DNA of 64,000 bases from Panopea generosa (GCA_029582155.1 CM055908.1:18205406-18269405), one strand, 5' to 3'. Shown: positions 49,886 to 63,091, numbered from the stretch's first letter. Notes: a model not told the origin generated them from the letters alone. Program-made: numbers and translations.

Positions 49886-50090
49886 CTGTTCAAATAAAAA
49901 ACAAAGTAATACATTATGCATGACCGATACCTTCATTGGTCAGGAATTCCAAATGTCCGTTAGAAGTGGTTTTCAATAATATAAAATACAAACATGTGTA
50001 CTATAACTTAGGACATAAAAGTATGCAGAAGATGTCGGAGAAGAAATGGCAAACTTTACACTTGTGAAGCTTAAACATATTCATTGCAAT
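49886..50090 (-). other. Probable sulfotransferase intron sequence
   Basis: This stretch lies immediately upstream (minus strand) of the penultimate exon and before the 64-bp array. It has no exon-like frame. Confidence 0.5.
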
Positions 50091-53000
50091 CGATGCCAAT
50101 ATAACCTATGGTACTACGTTATCACTTAGAACATACATATCGATACTATGTAACCGCGTGGAACACTTGTATTGATAATATGTATTCATTTAGTATATAC
50201 GTATTGTTGCCATGTAACGCCTAGAACACTCTGACTGTTGCTATGAGATCATCTAACATATACGTATTGTTACCATAACAATACCTAGAATACACTGAAT
50301 GATACTATGCAATCATCTAGTATATACGTATTGTTGCCATGACACCACCTACAATACACTGACTGATGTTATGTAATCATCTAGCATATACATATTGTTG
50401 CAATGACAAAACCTAGAATACACTGTCTGATACTATGTAATCAAATAGTATATACGTATTGTTGCCATGTAACCACCTAGAACACACTGACTTACGCTAT
50501 GTAATCATCTAGTATATAAGTAATGTTGCCATCTAACTGCATAGAACACACTTACTGACGCTATGTTATCATCTAGTTTATAAGTATTGTTGCCATGACC
50601 CCACCTAGAATACACTGACGGATGCTATGTACTTATATAGTATATACGTATTGTTGCCATGACACCACCTAGAACACATTGACTGATGCTATGTAATCAT
50701 ATAGTGTATAAGTATTGTTGCCATGACACCACCTAGAATACACTGACGGATGCTATGTACTCATCTAGTATATACGTATTGTTGCCATGACATCACCTAA
50801 AATACACTGAATGATGCTATGTACTCATCAAGTATATACGTATTGTTGTCATGACCCCACCTAGAATACACTGGCTGATGCTATGTATTCATATAGTTTA
50901 TACGTATTGTTGCCATGGCGCCACCTAGAATACACTGACGGATGCTATGTAGTCATCAAGTATATACATAGTGTTGCCATGACACCACCTAGAATACACT
51001 GACGGATGCTATATACTTATCTAGTATATACGTATTGGTGCCATGACACCACCTAGAATACACTGACGGATGCTATGTACTCATCTAGTATATACGTGTT
51101 GTTGTCGTGACACCCTCTTGAATACACTTACTGATGCTATGTACTCATCTTGTATATACGTATTGTTGCCATGACACCACATAGAATACACTGACAGATG
51201 CTATGTTATCATCTAGTATATACGTATTGTTGCCATGACACCACCTAGAATACACTGACGGATGCTATATACTTATCTAGTATATACGTATTGTTGCCAT
51301 GACAACTACCTAGAATACACTGACGGATGCTATGTACTCATTTAGTATATACGTGTTGTTGTCATGACACCCTCTTGAATACACTTACTGATGCTATGTA
51401 ATCATCTTGTACATACGTATTGTTGCCATGACACCACATAGAATACACTTACTGATGCTATGTAATCATCTAGTATATACGTATTGTTGCCATGACCCCA
51501 CCTAGAATACACTGACGGATACTATGTACTCATCTAGTATATACCTATTGTTGCCATGACATAACCTAGAATACACTGACGGATGCTATGTACTCATCTA
51601 GTATATACCTATTGTTGCCATGACACAACCTAGAATACACTGACGAATGCTATGTAATCATCTAGTATATACGTATTGTTGCCATGACCCCACCTAGAAT
51701 ACACTGACGGATGCTATGTACTCATCTAGTATATACGTATTGTTGCCATGACACCACCTAGAATACACTGACGAATGCTATGTAATCATCTAGTATATAC
51801 CTATTGTTGCCATGACCCCACCTAGAATACACTGACGGATGCTATGTACTCATCTAGTATATACCTATTGTTGCCAAGACACCACCTAGAATACACTGAC
51901 GAATGCTATGTACTTATCAAGTATATACGTATTGTTGCCATGACACCACCTAGAATACACTGACGGATGCTATGTACTCATCTAGTATATACGTATTGTT
52001 GCCATCACACCACATACAATACACTGACGGATGCTATGTAATCATCTAGTGTATACGTATTGTTGCCATGACACCACCTAGAATACACTGACGGATGCTA
52101 TGTAATCAACTAGTGTATACGTATTATTGCCATGACACCACCTAGAATACACTGACGGATGCTATGTACTCATCTAGTATATACGTATTGTTGCCATGAC
52201 AACACCTAGAATACACTGACGGATGCTATATTCTCATATAGAATATACGTATTGTTGCCATGACACCACCTAGAATACACTGACGGATGCTATGTACTCA
52301 TTTAATATATACGTATTATAGCCATGACACCACCTAGAATACACTGACGGATGCTATGTACTCATCTTGTATATACGTATTGTTGCCATGACACCACCTA
52401 GAATACACTGACTGATGCTATGTAATCATCTTGTATTTACGCATTGTTGCCATGACACCACCTAGAATACACTGATTGATGCTATGTAATCATCTAGTGT
52501 ATACGTATTGTTGCCATGACCCCACCTAGAATACACTGACGATGCTATATTCTCATATAGAATATACGTATTGTTGCCATGACACCACGTAGAATACACT
52601 GACAGATGCTATGCACTTTTTAATGTATACGTATTATAGCCATAACACCACCTAGAATACACTGACGGATGCTATGTACTCATCTAGTATATACGTATTG
52701 TTGCCATGACACCATCTAGAATACACTGACTGATGCTATGTAATCATCTTGTATTTACGCATTGTTGCCATGACACCACCTAGAATACACTGAATGATGC
52801 TACATGTATGTAATCATCTATTATATACGTATTGTAGCCATGACACAACCTAGAATACACTGACGGATGCTATGTACTCATCTAGTATATACGTATTGTT
52901 GCCATGACACCACCTAGAATACACTGACGGATGCTATGTAATCATCTAGTGTATACGTATTGTTGCCATGACACCACCTAGAATACACTGACGGATGCTA

Positions 53001-54688
53001 TATAATCATATAGTGTATACGTATTGTTGCCATGACACCACCTAGAATACAATGACTGATGCTATGTAATTATATAGTGTATACGTATTGTTACCATGAC
53101 ACCACCTAGAATGCACTTACGGAAACTATGTACTCATCTGGTATATACGTATTATTGCCATGACACCACCTAGAATACACTGACGGTTGCTATGTACTCA
53201 TATAGTATAAACGTATTGTTGCCATGACACCACCTAGAATACACTGACGGATGCTATGTACTCATCTAGTATATACCTATTGTTGCCATGACACAACCTA
53301 GAATACACTGACGAATGCTATGTTCTCATCTAGTATATACCTATTGTTGCCATGACACCACCTAGAATACACTGACGGATGCTATGTACTCATCTAGTAT
53401 ATACCTATTGTTTCCATGACACCACCTAGATTACACTGACGGATGCTATGTACTCATCTAGTATATACCTATTGTTGTCATGACACCACCTAGAATACAC
53501 TGACGGATGCTATGTACTCATCTAGTATATACCTATTGTTGCCATTACACCACCTAGAATACATTGACGGATGTTATGTTCTCATCTAGTATATACCTAT
53601 TGTTGCCATGACACCACCTAGAATACACTGACGGATGCTATGTACTCATCTTGTATATGTGTATTGTTGCCATGACACCACCTAGAATACACTGACGGAT
53701 GCTATGTACTCATCTAGTATATACCTATTGTTGCCATGACGCCACCTAGAATACAATGACGGATGCTATGTACTCATCTAGTATATACCTATTGTTGCCA
53801 TGACACAACCTAGAATACACTGACGAATGTTATGTACTCTTCTAGTATATACCTATTGTTGCCATGACACCATCTAGAATACACTGACGGATGCTATGTA
53901 CTCATCTAGTATATACGTATTGTTGCCATGACACCACCTAGGATACACTGACGGATGCTTTGTACTCATCTAGTATATACGTATTGTTGCCATGACACCA
54001 CCTAGAATACACCGACGGATACTATGTAATCATTAAGTATATACATATTGTTAAAATGACACCACCTAGAATACACTGACGGATGCTATGTACTCATCTA
54101 GTATATACGTATTGTTGCCATAACAACACCTATAATACACTGAATGATACTATGTAATCATCTAGTATATACATAGTGTTGCCATGACACCGCCTAAAAT
54201 ACACTGACTGATGCTATGTAATCATATAGTGTATACGTATTGTTGCCATGACACAACCTAAAATACAATGACTGATGCTATGTAATCATCTAGTATATAT
54301 TATGTATTGTTGCCATGACACCGCCTAGAATACACTGTCTGATACTATGTAATCATCTAGTATATACGTATTGTTGCCATGGCACCACCTAGAACACATT
54401 GACTGATGCTATGTAATCATCTAGTATATACCTATTGTTGCCATGACACCACCTAGAATACACTGAATGATGCTATGTCATCATCTAGTATATACGTATT
54501 GTTGCCATGACACCGCCTAGAATACACATTCTGATGCTATGTAATCATCTAGTGTATACATAGTGTTGCCATGTAACCACCCTAGAATACACTGATTGAT
54601 GCTTTGTACTCATCTAGTATATACGTATTGTTGCCATGACATCACCTAGAATACACTGATTGATGCTATCATCTAGAATATAATAATT
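50091..54688. repeat. 64-bp minisatellite, about 72 copies
   Basis: The monomer runs 'ccatgacaccacctagaat', 'acactgacggatgctatgt', 'actcatctagtatatacg', 'tattgttg'. 'tgttgcc' at 51,421 and 51,485 shows the 64-bp period. The left end (50,091-50,600) is diverged ('gtaacgcctagaacac'), the centre is homogeneous, and the right end diverges again, a pattern expected from unequal exchange. All frames contain stops. It lies on the 5' side of the sulfotransferase exons, probably inside an intron. Confidence 0.97.
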
Positions 54689-55392
54689 ATCGATATTTTG
54701 TTGGGCCTATATTTTTTTCAATTAGTCTATTGATTACCTATGATAAAGCTAAACAAGAAAATATGTAAACCAGATTTCACTGCTTTAAACTGTTTATCAA
54801 ATTTAAACAAGAAAAGTGCCTATTCTTATTATATAGACCACCGGCCCACAACACGACATACAGTATAAATGAGTGATATCAATGGTGTGCCTTTACACAA
54901 TCCCAGGACAATACGTCAACAAAAGGTCATTGGCATACGTGCGAGCTGCCCAGACCTAGATCAGAGGACACACAACACGTTCCGAGTGATCATGAGCTAG
55001 ACTTAAAATATAAATAACAGAATGGCAAATTGTACACTTGCTTTTTATTAACCATAACTGTTATATCTACATGCGTGTGTCTTTGATACAATGTAAACAT
55101 ATTCTCTATGGCCTGACTAATTTTCAAATTTTGGTGGAGTTATCTTTTTCAGAAAAAAAAGTATTATCGCATATAAAACATGTCAAAATTGTAAAGTATG
55201 TAACCATTTAACAGAAACCTAGATCAGTAATATAAAAGATTCCTTTTAATGATAATTATGTTCGGTTGAGAGCAATGATATACTTAAGACACGTTTTGTA
55301 CTTCGTAACATTTGAAAACGACGGTCATAAAACATAGGTCAAATCTCAAGTTAAAGGTAGAAAGGTAAGCCTATGTTTATTTGTCAGTGATA
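54689..55392. other. Noncoding DNA
   Basis: No sulfotransferase exon or other gene recognised on either strand. Confidence 0.4.
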
Positions 55393-55556
55393 CAGTCAAA
55401 CAGCCTCTATTAAGCTGCCACTTGTCTTTAGCAGCTACAATTACTATTTCCGATTTCTATGCTTTCAGAGCAAATTGACCTGAATTAAGCAACAATCTGT
55501 CTTAAAAGGTCACGTTTGCTCCTTCCCTTGACTGGCTGTTTAAGACAGGTTTGGCT
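55393..55556. mobile_element. Palindromic Tc1/mariner-like MITE, copy 3
   Basis: It begins CAGTCAAACAGCC after TA, ends 'tttaagacaggtttggct', and shares 'ctatgctttcagagcaaat' and 'gtcttaaaaggtcac' modules with the copies at 38.5-38.9 kb. It is followed at once by a (TA)n tract, 55,555-55,574. Confidence 0.7.
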
Positions 55557-55574
55557 ATATATATATATATATAT

Positions 55575-56057
55575 ACTAAGACATACTAGCATTTACGGGG
55601 TATCGATCTATCTAAGACCTTTCTTGTGGGGTCCTTATGAATTGTGAGGTCTATATAGGACCTCGCAAAATAAAGCCCTTAAAATTAATCATTTATCTTA
55701 CTAGAGGTGAAATATGTGTAAAGTGCACAATTAAGTTTTATATCAAAATTGAAATTGAGTTGTTTCTCTTACACCATTACCGCAATCGCCTAGTCCCGAC
55801 AGGCCAAGAAAGGTATAAACTCGGAGATGCTCCGCGTGAATATTAATGTATGCGGAATATCTCGGCGTTTTTTATTTCCCGCTAAATATTTGTCATTTTG
55901 GTCAAGTTTACCATCAAAGGCTTTATTTGGTACATTTAAATATGGAAAAAGATATAAAAGACACATTATAGTTGTCTTTAAACTTTTGTAGTAATATTAC
56001 AAAAAAACTTTGGCGTATGAGCTATATAAAATCCTTGTTGCGGGGCGCTCATAAAAG
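55575..56057. other. Noncoding DNA with a short hairpin
   Basis: 'gaggtctatataggacctc' at 55,646-55,664 forms a 6-bp stem with a short TA-rich loop. The same arrangement with GGGGTC/GACCCC stems starts the next repeat. Open frames are not gene-like. Confidence 0.4.
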
Positions 56058-56300
56058 GCGGGGTCTATATAGGACCCCACAATTGCTGCAACACCTACGC
56101 TTACGTTGTCGTATGTACCAAACTTCCACAAGTCGGTCTCAGAAGGAAGAGATATACAGTAGTATATAAGTTGAGTTACGAGGCATAAATATGCGTATAT
56201 ATATAAAAGCACTATATGGGTTATATGTATATCTATATAGTAACTAAGTATTGGGTGTTCGGCAAAACCCCGGAACCAGGTTTGAAATTTTGACCTTAAA
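56058..56300. repeat. Dispersed repeat, copy 1
   Basis: This block begins 'gcggggtctatataggac' and runs through 'cgttgtcgtatgtaccaaac', 'aagtcggtctcagaag', 'aagttgagttacgaggca' and 'gggttatatgt' to 'ggaaccaggtttg' and 'attttgacct'. It matches 61,866-62,102 in order and orientation, with substitutions and indels. Confidence 0.85.
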
Positions 56301-57440
56301 TAATAGTTGTAGGGACACTATCATCAATTTAATTTTATAGAAGGACATAACTATGGGTGTATTGTTGGGTTAAGGGGTTTGACCTAGGAATGGTATAGGG
56401 GGGGGGGGGGGGGCAATTAGGGGTCATTTAGAGGTCATTCAGATACCTAAACCCAGGCTTAACTAAAAACTTGAATGATGTTTATTTGTCCTGGGTTAAG
56501 GTCTTTAAGGGCATCCTATGTCAGGATAGTAAAAGTTACAGAACATTATTGGGTTTTCTATGTCCCCAGGGATGGACAAAATAAACCCAGCCAAAAAAAA
56601 AATCACCAAAAATATGGGTATATGGGGATATCTCAACCTCACAACACAAAGTTCCTAAAACTCGATTTAACCACATAATTCGATGACATATATATTTCTA
56701 TATGACTTGGGTTAAATCTGAAGGTACCATTAGAAAGATAAATGGATAAGGACCACGAAGGTGATTTTCCCCTATTTTTCCCTATTTTTTTTTGACAGAG
56801 TTACTGTTCTTGAAAGTTAGGTTTTATGATTGTGTCCCTCAGTTATGGTAATTATCTCAATAGTTAGGAAGGTCCCAGATCCGTAATTAGGGGCAACCCT
56901 TGGGGTTTATGTAGTGTTAGGTTAGGGACATTTCACTATAAAAATATTCGTCAAGCAAAAATGTTGTTTTTTGTGTTTTTTTAGGTCATGTTTAAAATGT
57001 TATATCTCAACATTGCGATGCTTGATCTTTATAAACTCTTTACCAATGAACGTATATCATCCTACTTAACAATTCTTGACATTGACCTTGTTCCCCATGG
57101 TCAAGGTCAATCTTCAATTTTCGTTCCAAACCAAGTGTAAAAAAAGCGTTCAGATGAAAAAAGTCTATTTAAACTTCATATCTCGCCCTAGCAATCAATA
57201 GAAATCAATAGAACGTGCATAAAGGAACATTTATGGAACATTTCAGAGAGCTATGTTTATAAATGGCAAAGATATGAACGATCTTCCGATATTTTTTATG
57301 AAAAAGGGAAAAAATCACTAAATTTAATGAATTTCGGGTCATTTTCAGATGACCTTTAATGGCCTGTTTAGGTCATTGGGCCTAATATTTTTGATATCAT
57401 GTTGAAGGGCTTGAATAGATCTTTCCGAAAATGTATAGTT
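56301..57440. other. Noncoding DNA with poly-G tract
   Basis: No gene recognised. An 18-G run lies at 56,398-56,415. An imperfect palindrome around 'accttgttccccatggtcaaggt' (shown by ACCTTG and CAAGGT arms, 57,082-57,107) is a short hairpin candidate. Confidence 0.4.
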
Positions 57441-58900
57441 TTATAGCCTTGCGGTACGGCATATGGCCTCTACGGAGGCTCGAACATGGTAAAAAATGAA
57501 AAAATCGGCCAAAATGTCGATTTTTGAAATCAGTAATATAGAAAAGTATAAGTGATTTTTTAAAATAGTAAGAACAAACTTGCCTTTATTTGACAGATCT
57601 AGCAACCAAAAAAAATCGACTCTAGGTATAATATTTAATTTTTGTACGTGCACGTGCTTCAGATTTATTAACAAAACTCGACCGAGTGCTCTCGGGTCAT
57701 TGAGGTACGGCAACCTTTATATCTATTCAATACCTGTCCATCAACACCAAGATTATCAAATTCCGACAAGAATTGGCCTCTGGGCAAGGGTTTGAACATG
57801 GCACCTAAATTCGCCAAAATCGGTGGAATTGTACGGGTACGCAGGGAGACAGATAGCTTATCACTCTAAGAACAAATGTTGCTTAGAATTAAATTCTCTA
57901 CAACAAATATCAACATGATCTTAATACACATGGCTCTCATTTACCGGCATGTGCTACAACATAACTTCGAGGCCCGCTGGCGACCCCTGGTGGTCATATT
58001 TTCTAAAAAAAATATACCAACCTCAAGAACTACGCAATACCTGTCGAACCCGGTGTCGGGGATAAAACGTCACAAGAATGACGTTAGTACCAGGATTTGA
58101 ACATGGCATCCCAAACTTGCGGCATTTTTTGGAGTGGCACGTGTTGGCACGGGCAGTTTCGGACTAAACGAAGACAAATAGCTGATCACTCTCAGAACAA
58201 AAGTTGCCGAGAATAAGGTGTTCTGCAACATATATGAAAAATAAATCAATGCACGTGCCTCTCATTTTCTGGCATGGGTTACCAATTTTTGATCCGAGCT
58301 ATACGAAAAAGTATAAGTTATTTTTCGAAACGGTAAAAATGAACTAGCCTTTATTTAACGAGATTGACTTAATATTTTTTTTTCTCTAGGTCCCTTATTT
58401 CTATTTTTGAACATGCACGTGCATGGGTTTGAGATTTTTTAACAAAACTCGACGCCACTTTGTCGGGCTCGCGAAGACCTTTCCAACGATTCCCAACTTG
58501 AAAAAATCGGACAGGAAATGGCCTCTCGGCTAAGGTTCAAGCCCTTTTTGGCCCTTCGGCTGACCGTATCTGAGTTGGGGTTAAGGCTATACCAGCTAAA
58601 CGGTTTGATTTAGCCATATAAGTTAAAGACAAAAGTTGATCAGAATTAAATTCCCTACAACATATTTGAAGATGAACCCATCGCACATGGCTCTTAGAAT
58701 GGCGCACGTGCCACCTCAGTTCTAGGCCCCAGGAATGACACTGACCGAGTGCACATGGGTCAGTGAGGTACGGCAACATTAAGATCTATTCAATACCTGC
58801 CCAACGTCACCAATATCATCAAATTCCGACAAGAAATGGCCTCTGGGCAAGGGGTTTGAACATGGCACCTATAATCGACCAAATATGACAAGTTTGGTTG
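57441..58900. repeat. Degenerate repeat blocks (three imperfect copies)
   Basis: Shared phrases recur in the same order: 'aaagttgatcagaattaaat' or variants at about 57,870, 58,195 and 58,628; 'aatggcctctgggcaagg' variants at about 57,770, 58,510 and 58,835; 'gaacatggcacctaaa' variants at about 57,793 and 58,858; 'gaggtacggcaacctt' variants at 57,702 and 58,767. Unequal spacing (325-740 bp) indicates old, indel-rich duplication of a block a few hundred bp long. No protein is encoded. Confidence 0.65.
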
Positions 58901-60591
58901 AATTGCACGGAAATGCATTAATAATTTTATTTTCACTCTTTTTGCTGTAGCGCACGGGGTTCGAACATGCATGGGTGGTAATTGGTAGTCGTTCAATTCG
59001 TACAGGGGACATCTAGGTACACTCTGATACCCAGATTGATGGGTTCCGATAAGATTTTTTTTTAAAAAATCGCATACCGACAAATATGATTTTTTCAAAA
59101 TTTTTACCATGTTCCACGCATTCCTGGCACCTTATTCCTAACACTATGGAGGTGATATTTACATCATTCCTTAGCGATTTCTTATGCCTACAGCCCCAAG
59201 AAATCAAACATATCATATACTACGGTTATTGACCTGTCCGGTAGGCTGAAACATGCTCAAGAAATATTCATTTTTTGCTCAAAGTCCGAACGTTTTTTCG
59301 GCATGGGTTGACCAGTATCACGTTAGATTCACACGCACTCCCGATAGTCCACGCGTGTGGATCTGCCGTGGGGGGTCATGAGATTCACACGCGGAAAAAT
59401 CATACGCGTTTGTTACTGTTTTGAATCGAATAATTACATTTGTTTAAAGGTTATTAATCATTTGAAATCGCATGTCTTCGTTTAAACATAGGATGAACAT
59501 GCAAAAAACCCACTGGGAGTGTTATTTTACTCTTAAAACATACGTATTAATATAGAACATAAACGTGTTATTGGCCGCTATAACAGAAAGAAAATCACCA
59601 ACAGTGAATCACAAACACAATTTTTACTAAATTAATAACTGTTATTTTAGTGAAACATACTTGGATCGAAAGCTAAACTATTACTTGATCGAGTGATGTA
59701 AACATATTCATAGAAACTGGCGTAATTACTGAGAATTAAGCATTTTCTCATGGGCATTCCTTCGCAAAAACGGCGACAAATACCCACAACCATGTCATAC
59801 AGTACTGTAATAGCTATTGAAATCGCTGATTAAACAACATGAATGATAAACTTATAATTAGATTATTTAAGTATAAAAATAAAAGAAGACAGCGTAATTA
59901 ACTTTAGTAAAATAAAAATATTAAATATTGAATAACATAAATATAAAAACATAATGAACAACATATCATTTATGTAAATTACAAAATAGGCTTCATCTTT
60001 AATTAAGAATATATACTACACAAATAAATAAATTATTCTTGAAACAATGACTGATCGGTGAGTTATGTTCTTAAAAAATCAAAAGTAAAGATAATATTTT
60101 CTAAACGGAATTAATTTAAAAAAAGCATTAATTTAAGGCAATATGCATTTGCAAATCACGCGTCACGGAAACGAAAATAGGCCGCAGCGCTAATATCAAC
60201 CACTAATTCTATGTCATTTAAATACTTCATATTCGTATACTGCTACATATTTTCATTCATTTATTCATTCTTCCATTCACTCACTCACCTACAAGCTCAC
60301 CCATTTAATTATTCATGTCACTAATATTTTTAGATTCGTTAACAGTGCATAACGCCCCACTAATGAGACGATAATTGTATTTACCAGGTAGTTTTATTCC
60401 TTCCTGTTTGTACACTATAAAACTTCCTTTAATTTAAATAAACAATTCTTATCAAAATAAAGTTTCATGTAATTATGTCTCCCCAATCGGTCCGATGCTC
60501 TATGGACCAAGCACTCCACGAATCAGGCGCTTCAGGAAAATGTTGGTTACCTATTTACACAAGGCAAACTTATATTTTGTGTTAACCAAAA
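58901..60591. other. Noncoding AT-rich DNA
   Basis: No gene recognised. 'agattcacacgc' occurs near 59,329 and 59,390 around 'acgcgtgtgga', a small local repeat. The remainder is AT-rich with a 'cattcatttattcattc' run at about 60,255. Confidence 0.4.
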
Positions 60592-61798
60592 CTTCCATCA
60601 CCAACGACGTAAGATCCACACGTTTAGTACCTAAACTACACGAGACAATCGCCAATATGCACATGCATCAATGACATGAGAATCACACGTTTGGTACCTT
60701 TTTTTAACATAAGACAAGCGCTACCTGCATGATAAGCACGTATTTGGTACTTAAATAACACAAGACAAGAGCCAGCTACTTGAGAACCACACATTTGGTA
60801 CCTAAATTACATAATGAAATCACCAACGGAATGAGAACCACACGTTTGGTACCTACAATACATAAGACAAACAAAAACTGCATGCTAAGCACACGTTTGT
60901 TCCCTATTATACAATTAAAGCATAAACGGAATGAGAAACAAACGTTAAGTAGGTAAATTAAAAACGACAAGCACCAACTGCTTGATAAGCACACGTTTGG
61001 TACCTAAATAACACAAAGCATCAAGGCCATGAGAATAACACTTTTGGTACTTTAATTACATAAGACAAGCGCTTCTTACATGATAAGCACGTGTTTGGTA
61101 CCTACGTTACACAGTAGAAGCACCAACGAAATGAAAAACAAACGTTTGGTACCTAAAATAGACAAGACAAGCTTCAACGGCGGAAGGTCCACACGTTTGG
61201 TACCTAAATTACACAAGGCAATCACTAACTGCATGATAAGCACACGTTTGGTACCTAAATAACACAAGGCAAGCATTAACTGTATGATAAGCACACGTTT
61301 GATACCTAAACAACACAAGGCAAGCACTAACTGCATGATAAGCACACGTTTGGCGCCTAAATAACACAAGGCAAGCACTAACTGCATGATAAGCACACGT
61401 TTGATACCTAAATAACACAAAGCAAGTACTAACTGCATGATAAGCACACGTTTGATGCCTAAATTGCACACGACAAGCCTTACCTGCATGATAAGCACGT
61501 GTATGGTAATTAAAATACACAAGACAGTCAACAACCGCATAAGAGAACCACACATTTGATACCTAAAATACCCAAGACAGGCACCAACGGCATAATATGC
61601 ACACGCTTGGTACTTGTATTACACAAGACAAGCACCAACTTTATGATACGCACGCAATTACCTAAATTACACAATTAAAGAACTAACAACATGAGAACCA
61701 CACGTTTGGTACTTAAATTACATAAGAAAAGCACCAACGGCATGGAGACCACACGATAGGTACCTAAATTACACAAGACAAGCACCAAATGCATGATG
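60592..61798. repeat. 51-bp minisatellite, about 24 copies
   Basis: The monomer runs 'cacgtttggtacctaaat', 'tacacaagacaagcacc', 'aactgcatgataagca'. 'tacctaaat' at 61,201 and 61,252 shows the 51-bp period (17 codons), which explains the minus-strand frames of 17-residue repeats. The most homogeneous part is 61,200-61,480. The flanking units diverge and vary in length. Confidence 0.95.
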
Positions 61799-61865
61799 GC
61801 GCCCCCCTCCACCTCCCCCCGCCACCCCAATCATACGTCTATGTTCCTACTATGTCTTTGGGAAA

Positions 61866-62102
61866 GCGGGTTCTATACAGGACCCCACAATTGATGCACC
61901 ACATAATCGTTGTCGTATGTACCAAACATCCATAAGTCGGTCTCAGAAGCAAATAGCATATAAGTTGAGTTACGAGGCACATATATGCATATATATATAT
62001 GAAAGCACGCTATGGGTTATATGTTTACTAGTATATATATAGTAACTAATAATTGGGCGTTCGAAAAAACCCAGGAACCAGATTTGTGATTTTGACCTCA
62101 TA
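61866..62102. repeat. Dispersed repeat, copy 2
   Basis: This is the direct-oriented partner of 56,058-56,300, beginning 'gcgggttctatacaggac' and ending 'ccagatttgtgattttgac'. The pair encloses about 5.6 kb that includes the 51-bp array. Confidence 0.85.
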
Positions 62103-62621
62103 ACTAACCAGTTGTCTTTAATATATAATTTTCAATATGGATTTTAATTTATTTTTAGATCATCAAAATTTATAGCAGCAAAATCGCCCTTTTTTCGACC
62201 TCAGTTGAGTTATATTAAATATATAGAATGGAAACATATATCACCACGTACACATTTGACGGATGTATAGATTTACAAATGCAAAATTTACGACGAACTG
62301 GAGATATTAAAATTGACTGGAGTTGTAGCACAAAATATATGATTGCCAGACGAAAGATGATTCATGGAAAAACATAATCTGGAGTTCGAAGTTAAAACAT
62401 ACTGTATATCTGGAGCTGTAACGTTGAAATTCTTGCTTGAGGAGTTGGACAAGTTAAGAGCTCAGATGACTCATTTGAATTGTATATTTGTGTTTTTTTC
62501 AAGAATTTAACTATTTTTTAAATAAACAATAATTCATTCACTATTTATGATTGTTTGTACATTATAAAAGGCACTTTAAAGTGGTACATTCTTCTTTTTT
62601 ATGAAATAATGGGGATAGATA
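62103..62621. other. Noncoding DNA before the 2A-like ORF
   Basis: AT-rich. It may contain the 5' part of the element whose reading frame starts at 62,622, but no element end is visible. 'ctggagttg' and 'ctggagttcg' phrases recur at about 62,320-62,450. Confidence 0.35.
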
Positions 62622-63091
62622 TTGAGCAGTGGAGATGTAAAATTGGTAGTTTTGTATGGGAAGCATGTGTCGATCAATAATCTATCAAAATGTCAAACGT
62701 CAGAATATGAAGGTTTGTTTGTCAAGCTTTCATATAGGTTGTTCATGTTGATAACTTTTATGTTGATTTTATGTGGAGATGTGGAAAGGAATCCTGGACC
62801 ACCACGTTACCAGTTTACAAAATTCCCTGTAAATGGCAATTTTCACCAAGGTCATCGAATATTCAGTCAATTTTCACAGTGAAGACAGTGTGTACCATGT
62901 TGTTTAGCATTTTTTGCAAATGCGTTATTAAAACCGTTTGATAGCTACTGTTGGAAAGTATTGATATGGACTCTGTTTTGTATGCAGGAGGTTATTTATA
63001 TAGATACACAAAAGAAATATCAAATACACCACATTCTTTTCTAAATCCAAATGAATTGCCTTCTTACTTAACATTTCAGAAATCTAACTAA
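62622..63091 (+). pseudogene. Broken retroelement-like ORF with 2A-like peptide
   Basis: An 86-codon frame (62,622-62,882) contains a hydrophobic run followed by CGDVERNPGP at residues 51-60. This matches the D-V-E-x-N-P-G-P signature of 2A-like ribosome-skipping peptides, with the skip between G59 and P60. Such motifs are known near the N-termini of non-LTR retrotransposon proteins and in some other invertebrate genes. After the motif come GNFHQGHRIFSQFSQ, then TGA, then RQCVPCCLAFFANALLKPF in the same frame. Next, in another frame, come MDSVLYAGGYLYRYTKEI and PHSFLNPNELPSYLTFQ to TAA at 63,089. The sense downstream of the stop and shift shows a longer protein broken by one nonsense and one frameshift mutation. 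The HQG...RQC block resembles a cysteine-protease-like domain, but this is tentative. No reverse transcriptase is present in the window. Confidence 0.6.

Noticed and set aside
56058-62102. LTR retrotransposon bounded by the 240-bp direct repeats
   Set aside because: No TG...CA ends, primer-binding site, polypurine tract or gag/pol frames were seen between them, and the copies are indel-diverged.
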